Assembly (NCBI GenBank): GCA_964356135.1
Contig: CAYHGV010000055.1
Location: 1 to 19,485, forward strand
DNA from: CAYHGV01 sp964356135
Lineage (GTDB): Bacteria > Hydrothermota > Tepidihabitantia > CAYHGV01
Reading direction: 5' to 3'
DNA: 19,485 bases
This document shows positions 14,016 to 19,485 of this stretch, one piece after another. Position 1 is the stretch's first letter. Every line of letters starts with the position of its first letter. The notes below the pieces were generated by a model, which saw only the letters and a list, made by a program, of their open reading frames with translations, made no database searches and was not told the origin of the DNA. A program made the position numbers and the translations under genes.

Positions 14016-15236
14016 ATGGAGAAAAAATATCTGACTAACCGGTGGCTATTAAGACGGGCGGTTTTTTGTTGTCTCCTGGGTCTGGCTTTGAATTCACCGT
14101 TATTGGCGAAGGCTCCGCAACTGCCGAAGGAACTATCGATCTACTATCTTACCAGCTCGGATGAGAGTGATGTAAGCCGGGCGGCTTATTTTGTAAAATC
14201 GGCAAAGGTGAAAGAGAGTGCTCTGTTTTTGATTGGCGGGGATATACTTAGCGGTTCTCGGTCGACCGGTCTGTTTAACGGTTTAGCCGAGGTTTCGATT
14301 TTTGAAAAAGCCGGGGTCGATGCGGTTTTTATGTCCGAAGGGCTGTTGTTGTTGGGTTTGAAATCAGCCCGGGCAGTAATTGATTCGGCTCGGTTCCATT
14401 TTCTCGGGTTCAATATTAAAACCGATTCAACCAGTCAACCGTTAACCGCCGGCTATCTGATAAAGAATTTCGGCAGTTTGCGGCTGGCGCTACTCGGAAT
14501 TATACCGGAGCCGTTTCCACTGGTCAGACGATTAAACGGAATGGTATTTGAGCAGCCGGATTATGCGCTCGCGCGGGCTATTCCGCTGCTGCGGTTTCGT
14601 TCCGATCTGATTGCAGTGTTCGGCGTCAAAGCTCCGACCGCCAATTTTAGCTGGACGATGAACGAGCTGGAAAATCTTCCCCCGCATGCGCTCGGTCGGA
14701 TTCGATTGGTCGCAAAAGGCAAAAGCTGGGAGGAGAAGCGAGAGGTAATCAAGCTCGAATCGACACAACCAGGCGATTCGGCGGTCCAGGCAATGGTTGA
14801 CGACTATCGGCTGAAGGTCGATAAGATTTTTGCAACGCCGGTGGCGGATACGCTCTTTGCGGCAAGCGGCTTGGAGAAAGCGGTTATTGCCGCGACCGGC
14901 GTGGATTTTGTGGTTTTCGAATCCGGGATTGTTCCGGCCGGGGCAGAGAGTACTGAGCCTGGTGTTGACCGGTTGATCCGGTTCGGGCATCTGCCGATTT
15001 TTGACCTTCGGGGCAGCGATGTTACCGAGATCAAAGGGCTCAAATCTCGAGTCGAGACCACGGGTTATGGCCGAAGTAGCAAAACCAAAGTCCAAAGAGA
15101 GTTAGATCCGAACAAAATCTATCGAGTGGCAACGACCGCTGGCGTCGCCAGCACCGAAACCATATTGAAAGATAAAAAATTCGAGCTTTCCGATAAATCG
15201 TTAGCGCGGATGGTTCTCGATTACTACGGGCTATGA
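14016..15236 (+). CDS. Exported 5'-nucleotidase (UshA)-like protein, catalytically degenerate
   Basis: This 406-aa protein has a signal peptide (basic n-region, hydrophobic stretch, cleavage after about LLAKA, residue 33). The layout follows UshA/CpdB-type enzymes: an N-terminal metallophosphatase-like domain (LFLIGGDILSG with Asp76; later an LALLGIIPEP strand) and a C-terminal 5'-nucleotidase domain (VDFVVFESGIVPAGA, LIRFGHLPIFDL, VTEIKGLKSRV). Key metal ligands are missing. The first DxH is replaced around TSSDESD, GNHE is replaced by MSEG (106-109), and the later LxH is AVFG. It is probably a pseudoenzyme that binds rather than hydrolyses a nucleotide-like ligand. It starts a tightly packed operon with a B12-type importer (ATGA overlap with the next gene), so a role in periplasmic handling of a nucleotide-containing corrinoid is an attractive but unproven idea. 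Confidence 0.65.
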   Translation: MEKKYLTNRWLLRRAVFCCLLGLALNSPLLAKAPQLPKELSIYYLTSSDESDVSRAAYFVKSAKVKESALFLIGGDILSGSRSTGLFNGLAEVSIFEKAGVDAVFMSEGLLLLGLKSARAVIDSARFHFLGFNIKTDSTSQPLTAGYLIKNFGSLRLALLGIIPEPFPLVRRLNGMVFEQPDYALARAIPLLRFRSDLIAVFGVKAPTANFSWTMNELENLPPHALGRIRLVAKGKSWEEKREVIKLESTQPGDSAVQAMVDDYRLKVDKIFATPVADTLFAASGLEKAVIAATGVDFVVFESGIVPAGAESTEPGVDRLIRFGHLPIFDLRGSDVTEIKGLKSRVETTGYGRSSKTKVQRELDPNKIYRVATTAGVASTETILKDKKFELSDKSLARMVLDYYGL

Positions 15237-15883
15237 AACGCATTAAATTCTGGCGGCTGGTCTGGACAGTTTTTGTGGTTTTGTATGCTTTTACTTTTTT
15301 TAGAAATCTCTTCACCGATGCCCTTCCCGACAATCGAATGATTCCCGTTGTCTTTTTCACGATTATGGTGCTCTGGATGGCGGTAGAATTCTATTTTGAG
15401 ACGCCGTTTTTCCAATCGGGGTTGGTATCCGAGCGGTCACTGTATACAGTCTTGTTTGCTCTGTTCTTGTATCCGTTTTTAGCTTACTGTGTCGCTGATT
15501 TTACCTGGTTAGGTTGGACCCAGATTCGATTCCTGGCGCCGGTGATAAGCTATCTGGGAATCGTGTTGTTTTTAGTCGGATGCATCTTCCGTCTCTACGG
15601 ACTGCTCCAAATCAAAACCAAAGCCGGCAAGCGGTTGTGGCGCACGAAACCATTTTCTTACTCGCGTCACCCACGGTATCTCGCCACGGTAATTCAAATC
15701 TTTTCCATTCCCCTTGCTTTTTCTTCCTATCTGGGAATTGTTCTGGCACTCGTTATTGGGGTGCCGATTATTCTTAAAGAAGTAGCGCTTGATGACCGGC
15801 GGCTGACCGAATTGTATAAACCGGACTATGATTCCTATAAGCAATCGATCCCGCTCTTGTGGCCGGTTCGAAAAAAGCGGTGA
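15233..15883 (+). CDS. Isoprenylcysteine carboxyl methyltransferase (ICMT/PEMT)-like membrane protein
   Basis: This 216-aa integral membrane protein has about five hydrophobic helices (roughly 7-25, 36-54, 69-92, 101-121 and 148-175). The SAM-binding signature of the ICMT/PEMT fold is present: KPFSYSRHPRYLATV (R145-H146-P147), and an EVALDDRRL acidic segment followed by YKPDYDSYKQSIPLLWP at the C-terminus. Bacterial members methylate diverse lipids or unknown substrates; no prenylated protein substrate is implied. The ATG overlaps the preceding stop (ATGA), and the downstream GTG overlaps its stop (GTGA), so translation is coupled within the operon. Substrate unknown. Confidence 0.75.
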   Translation: MKRIKFWRLVWTVFVVLYAFTFFRNLFTDALPDNRMIPVVFFTIMVLWMAVEFYFETPFFQSGLVSERSLYTVLFALFLYPFLAYCVADFTWLGWTQIRFLAPVISYLGIVLFLVGCIFRLYGLLQIKTKAGKRLWRTKPFSYSRHPRYLATVIQIFSIPLAFSSYLGIVLALVIGVPIILKEVALDDRRLTELYKPDYDSYKQSIPLLWPVRKKR

Positions 15884-16692
15884 AGTGGCTGTTACCGTTT
15901 CTTTTATTATTTTCCTGCAGTCCTCCTAAAAAAATCCCGGCCCGTCACCGGGTCGTCTCGCTTGTGCCCAGCGTTACCGAGTCTGTTTTCGCTTTGGGAC
16001 TCGGCGACTATCTTGTCGGGGTCACGACCTTTTGCGATTACCCGAAGGCGGCACAGGCAAAACCGAAGGTCGGCGATTTTTTGAATCCGAGTTTGGAGAG
16101 GATCGTTGCCTTAAAACCAGAGCTGGTTTTTGCCACCATGCCTGAGCAGCAGCCGGTGGTGGAGCGACTGCGCGAGCTGGGGGTAGAGGTGTATATCTCA
16201 CGGCCGCTCTCGGTCGATGACGTCTTGGCGGAAATAAAAAAAATCGGAACTACCCTGGGCGGGGAAGCGAACGCCGACTCGGTCGTCGGCGGGATGAAGC
16301 AATGGTTGGATTCGGCGTCGGCACTTACCGGTTCCGATACGCCCGCAGTTTACGCAGAAATTTCGGCTGAGCCGTTGCTGAGCGTGGGCAAGAGTTCGTT
16401 TTTAAACGATGTGATTGCCCGGGCCGGGGGCAAAAATATCTTTTCCGACATTGACCAGGCATATCCGATTGTCTCGTCGGAGCGGGTTATCCAAAAAGAC
16501 CCGGATGCGATTATTGTCCTCCATCCATTGGCTCGAAAAAACGACATCGCAAAACGGTTGGGGTGGTCGAACATCAAGGCGGTGAAGAATGGAGATATTT
16601 TTGACGACCTTGACCAGGACCTTCTCCTCCGGCCAGGACCCCGGGTTGTGCTGGGAATTGTGGCTCTGGCTCGCCGGCTGCATCCGCATTGA
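15880..16692 (+). CDS. btuF: BtuF-like corrinoid-binding lipoprotein of an ABC importer
   Basis: A predicted lipid-anchored periplasmic binding protein. From GTG 15880 (which shares GTGA with the preceding stop) it starts MKWLLPFLLLFSC, a short lipoprotein signal with Cys13; GTG 15859 would add seven residues and is an alternative. The mature protein has the class III binding-protein layout: RVVSLVPSVTESVFALGLGD, then VGVTTFCDYP and KPKVGDFLNPSLERIVALKP, a linker helix and a second lobe containing KNGDIFDDL. The CDYP / KPKVG / NPSLE series is characteristic of cobalamin-binding BtuF-type proteins. The permease follows with a TTGA overlap. Corrinoid is the most likely ligand; heme or a siderophore is possible. 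Confidence 0.85.
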   Translation: MKWLLPFLLLFSCSPPKKIPARHRVVSLVPSVTESVFALGLGDYLVGVTTFCDYPKAAQAKPKVGDFLNPSLERIVALKPELVFATMPEQQPVVERLRELGVEVYISRPLSVDDVLAEIKKIGTTLGGEANADSVVGGMKQWLDSASALTGSDTPAVYAEISAEPLLSVGKSSFLNDVIARAGGKNIFSDIDQAYPIVSSERVIQKDPDAIIVLHPLARKNDIAKRLGWSNIKAVKNGDIFDDLDQDLLLRPGPRVVLGIVALARRLHPH

Positions 16693-17624
16693 AACTGCGC
16701 TGGTTTTTGTTAGGAGCGCTTTTATTGTTGCTTGCTTTTGTTTCTCTCGGGATTGGGCCGAGCGGCTTCTCCTTTCGGGAGCTCGCAATTCCTTTGAAGG
16801 TTCGATTGCCGAGGGTGCTGTGCGCAATCTTTGCGGGTGGGATGTTGGCTTATGCCGGTGGTGCACTGCAGGGACTTCTCCAGAACCCGTTGGTTGACCC
16901 GTATATTTTGGGGGTGTCGAGCGGTGCCACCTTTGGTGCGAGTATCGCATTGGTCCTGGGAGTCGGTTCGGTCTATACGTTGCCGGTATTCTCATTTCTG
17001 GGGGCTTTGCTGACGATGGTGCTGGTCTATGGATTATCGAAAATCCAGGGTCGGGTCTCCCGGTCAGGAATGATTTTAGCCGGGGTGATTATGAGTTTCT
17101 TTTTCTCGAGCCTGGTGATGGTGGTGATGGTTTTTTCTAAAAAACCGTTATCCCAGATTATCTATCTCCTGATGGGGCACCTGGGGATTGTCTTCGATTC
17201 CAAAACGCTGGTTCTGTTCATCGCGGCGGTGATAGTAGCGATCATTGCGGCAATCATCATTTTCGGTTCCAACCGGGCGCTTAATATTCTCGCTGCCAAC
17301 GAAGAAGTGGCGGAGAGCCTGGGGGTTAACACCAATCGGCTGACAATAGAAATTTTTATTTTTACCTCGTTGATAACCGGATTGGTTGTCGCATTCACCG
17401 GTTCAATCGGTTTTGTCGGGCTGATGATTCCCCATATCGTTCGAATGCTGTTTGGGCCTGACCATGCCAGGCTCTTGCCGGCTTCTTTTCTTTTGGGAGC
17501 CAGCTTTCTATTGTTTTCGGATTTAATTGCCCGAACGGTTACGCCGGTTGAACTGCCGCTGTCGGTCGTGACCGCTCTGTTCGGTGTGCCATTCTTTATT
17601 TATCTTTTGAAAACCCGGTTATGA
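16689..17624 (+). CDS. btuC: BtuC/FecCD-type ABC transporter permease
   Basis: This 311-aa polytopic membrane protein of the iron-siderophore/B12 permease family has the conserved VRLPRVLCAIFAGGMLAYAG, GGALQGLLQNPLVDPYILG and GFVGLMIPHIVRMLFG motifs, with about nine or ten hydrophobic helices. The TTG start (16689) overlaps the btuF stop (TTGA). It would form the membrane channel with the BtuD-like ATPase encoded 112 nt downstream and receive substrate from the BtuF-like lipoprotein. Length is slightly shorter than typical (320-340), with a compact N-terminus. Confidence 0.9.
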   Translation: MKLRWFLLGALLLLLAFVSLGIGPSGFSFRELAIPLKVRLPRVLCAIFAGGMLAYAGGALQGLLQNPLVDPYILGVSSGATFGASIALVLGVGSVYTLPVFSFLGALLTMVLVYGLSKIQGRVSRSGMILAGVIMSFFFSSLVMVVMVFSKKPLSQIIYLLMGHLGIVFDSKTLVLFIAAVIVAIIAAIIIFGSNRALNILAANEEVAESLGVNTNRLTIEIFIFTSLITGLVVAFTGSIGFVGLMIPHIVRMLFGPDHARLLPASFLLGASFLLFSDLIARTVTPVELPLSVVTALFGVPFFIYLLKTRL

Positions 17625-17736
17625 AGAAACGAATGAGACGAATGAAAACGAATGGAGCGAATATACCACAATGTACTTTCGTTAGAGAACATTCGTATAA
17701 TTTGATATCATTCGAGCAATTCGGGTCACTTCTCCT
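17625..17736. repeat. CGAAT/ATTCG foldback spacer between permease and ATPase genes
   Basis: Four CGAAT units (17630, 17639, 17649, 17658; 9-10 nt apart) are followed by three ATTCG units (17691, 17710, 17719), so the spacer can fold back on itself. A perfect TATAAT (17696-17701) sits in the second half and could be an internal -10, but no convincing -35 is seen. No ORF is present. Confidence 0.45.
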
Positions 17737-18513
17737 ATGAATGCGATCGAATTAAAAAACATGCACTTTGGTTATGAAGCGGTTGAGCTCTTTTCAGATT
17801 TTTCATTAGCGGTTACCGAAGGTGAATTTTTTGGAGTGATCGGTCCCAATGGAGCGGGTAAGACCACGCTCCTCCGGCTGATGGCGGGGATTTTAAAACC
17901 CCGGATGGGCGATATTACCATATTCGATAAAAATATTAAATCGCTCTCGAGAATCGAGATAGCGAAACTGGTGGGGTTCGTGCCTCAGGAATCATTTTTC
18001 GCATTCGATTTTACCGTCTTCGAGGTCGTCCTGATGGGGCGCCATCCGTATCTCAAACGGTTTCAGAGACCGAAATCCGACGATGTTCACTTTGCCCTCG
18101 AAGCACTCGAATTCACCGATACCCTGCAATTCAAAGATAAGAGTATCAATCGCATTTCGGCGGGTGAGAAGCAGCGGGTGATTTTAGCCCGGACTCTGGC
18201 ACAGGGACCGAAGATTCTGCTCCTGGATGAAGCGACCGCTCATCTCGATATCACCCATCAATTGGCGGTCTTGAATATTCTCAACCGGCTGAACCGAAAA
18301 GGAATCACGGTCGTATTTTTAGTTCACGATTTGAATTTAGCGAGCAGTCACTGTTCAAGAATCCTCCTTTTGGATCGGGGAAGGAGTGTTGCCTGCGATA
18401 CGCCGGAAAAAGTTCTGCGACCGGAACTGATCGAGCAGGTCTACAAGGTCAAACCCCATATTATCAAGCATCCGAAGACTCGCACCCCGCAACTGATACT
18501 GCCGATTTCTTGA
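17737..18513 (+). CDS. btuD: BtuD/FepC-type ABC transporter ATPase
   Basis: This 258-aa cytoplasmic nucleotide-binding subunit has Walker A GPNGAGKT (36-43), the ABC signature ISAGEKQR (140-147, a variant of LSGGQ), Walker B LLLDEA (Asp164, Glu165) and an H-loop VHD (His197). A Q-loop with FVPQES lies in between. It should power corrinoid (or siderophore) import with the BtuC-like permease. It starts after a 112-nt repeat-rich spacer rather than overlapping like its operon partners, and ATG 17737 lacks a clear Shine-Dalgarno (TCTCCT is the reverse sense). Expression might therefore rely partly on an internal promoter. Confidence 0.9.
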   Translation: MNAIELKNMHFGYEAVELFSDFSLAVTEGEFFGVIGPNGAGKTTLLRLMAGILKPRMGDITIFDKNIKSLSRIEIAKLVGFVPQESFFAFDFTVFEVVLMGRHPYLKRFQRPKSDDVHFALEALEFTDTLQFKDKSINRISAGEKQRVILARTLAQGPKILLLDEATAHLDITHQLAVLNILNRLNRKGITVVFLVHDLNLASSHCSRILLLDRGRSVACDTPEKVLRPELIEQVYKVKPHIIKHPKTRTPQLILPIS

Positions 18514-18520
18514 TACGGGT

Positions 18521-19363
18521 ATGTCCAGGGGGTTGAGCAATTTCATTGCAAAATTTAGAAAAACACGGGAATTGGTCTGGAAGTTATATTATAACGAATT
18601 AAAGAATCCTGATAGACTCGAGGATAAGAATCGCGTCGAGAGAGAATTCTATGACCGGCAGGCGGATGAGCTTGCAGGAAATTTTAACCCGCAGGAACTG
18701 CACATTATGCCCGACAATGAGACCCCGGCATCCTACCGGTTTATGTTTTCACTTTTAATTGGCTTGGCGGGTAAGCGGGTGCTCGACTGCTGCTGCGGTT
18801 TTGGCTCGATGTCGGTCTTTTGTGCCCTTCAAGGGGCAACGGTGGTAGGAATTGATATTTCCGAGAAGATGCTCGAACTCGCCCGAACGACTGCCCGGGT
18901 GTATCGAGTTTCCGATAGAGTTCACTTTGAAGCTATGCCGGCAGAGAAGATGAGGTTCCGTGATAGTGAATTCGATTTGGTCGTCGGAATCGGCGCACTC
19001 CACCACCTGCAGTTTGAAATGGCAGCGCACGAAATAAGCCGGATATTAAAAAAAGGGGGGCAGGCGATTTTCGTAGAACCGTTTGGCAACAGTCGCTTCA
19101 TTACCTGGCTTCGAAGTCTCATTCCGGTAGCGTGCTTCGAGTCTCCGGGCGGGGGAACTCTCAGGTTTCGTGATATTTTCAAGTTCGAAAAGTATTTTAC
19201 TAAAGTCGAACTATACCCGTATAACCTTTTGTCGCGCATGGTGCGTTTTGCTTTTTTTGTCCGTTTCTGGAATCTATTAGATAGAATCGATAGCCATCTC
19301 TTTAAAGTCTTTCCGGTCTTGCGCTGGTTTGCAAGTGCCGGTGTCCTTCAATTTTATCGCTGA
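18521..19363 (+). CDS. Class I SAM-dependent methyltransferase
   Basis: This 280-aa predicted soluble methyltransferase has a SAM-binding motif I, VLDCCCGFGS (about 87-96, with three consecutive cysteines), an acidic motif II VVGIDISEKMLELAR, then FDLVVGIGALHHL (post-motif) and ILKKGGQAIFVEP. This is the order of the Methyltransf_11/25 type. A basic ~40-residue N-terminal extension (RKTRELVWKLYYNEL) precedes the core, and the C-terminal third is hydrophobic and aromatic-rich, typical of small-molecule or lipid methyltransferases. It starts 7 nt after the btuD-like gene, so it is probably the last gene of the operon. The substrate is unknown. No gene is seen in the remaining 19364-19485. Confidence 0.85.
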   Translation: MSRGLSNFIAKFRKTRELVWKLYYNELKNPDRLEDKNRVEREFYDRQADELAGNFNPQELHIMPDNETPASYRFMFSLLIGLAGKRVLDCCCGFGSMSVFCALQGATVVGIDISEKMLELARTTARVYRVSDRVHFEAMPAEKMRFRDSEFDLVVGIGALHHLQFEMAAHEISRILKKGGQAIFVEPFGNSRFITWLRSLIPVACFESPGGGTLRFRDIFKFEKYFTKVELYPYNLLSRMVRFAFFVRFWNLLDRIDSHLFKVFPVLRWFASAGVLQFYR

Positions 19364-19485
19364 CCGATTAGCTCCGGGTTTCCAGGGCTTGCCGATTATA
19401 TCAAAATTTTAAAAAGCGATACGAGAGTGATATTTTATAGTCCTGGGTCCTAAAATCGTAAATCCACTGGTCAAATCCAATATCG

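Noticed and set aside
14532..15095. Long minus-strand open frame inside the nucleotidase-like gene
   Set aside because: It is antisense to a well-supported coding gene and has no ribosome binding site or family motif.
17688..17716. A fourth dif-like site (CATTCGTATAA followed by TTTGAT)
   Set aside because: Only the left arm matches; the right arm (ATCATTCGAGC) does not resemble TTATACGAAAT.

Overview
The window looks like part of a chromosome from an uncultured diderm bacterium. A secreted protease ends in a type-IX-secretion-like C-terminal domain (VFDVMGRKV ... PGIYFVRL), there are two predicted lipoproteins, and a periplasmic B12-type uptake operon is present. This combination fits the FCB / candidate-phylum world, for example WOR-3 (Stahlbacteria)-like lineages. 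That placement is inference from protein style, not a database match.

Left part, about 1-3050: the M6-family metalloprotease lacks its proper N-terminus, and a short orphan coding remnant follows it. Middle, about 3050-11040: a modular accessory region. Three 28-bp near-palindromic sites (3111, 4147, 11011), each with two 11-bp arms around a 6-bp centre, resemble Xer/dif-type tyrosine-recombinase targets. They bracket two cassettes. Cassette 1 carries a small two-helix membrane protein. Cassette 2 carries an overlapping pair: an Eco57I-like adenine methyltransferase and a PLD-SNF2 helicase, which is probably a defence (restriction-modification-like) system. Sites 1 and 2 sit inside an 83-bp duplicated block (one mismatch) that also holds a strong intrinsic terminator. 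Every site is followed within 8-43 nt by a sigma70-like promoter pointing into the next cassette. In the first two cassettes a short leader ORF with a good ribosome binding site lies just before, or overlaps, a main gene with a poor one. This terminator-site-promoter-leader architecture is the most interesting signal here.

From 11040 to 13030 come a small PEGA lipoprotein, several tiny ORFs with good ribosome binding sites, and intergenic sequence rich in inverted repeats, plus a possible reverse-strand pseudogene fragment. From 13030 the window turns into compact housekeeping-like sequence: a PlsC-type acyltransferase, then a promoter at 13975 and an operon of 5'-nucleotidase-like pseudoenzyme, ICMT-like membrane methyltransferase, BtuF-like binding lipoprotein, BtuC permease, BtuD ATPase and a soluble SAM methyltransferase. 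The first four genes overlap by 4 nt each. A 112-bp foldback-rich spacer separates the permease from the ATPase. The BtuFCD set should import a corrinoid (or less likely a siderophore/heme). No integrase, rRNA, tRNA or CRISPR array was seen.
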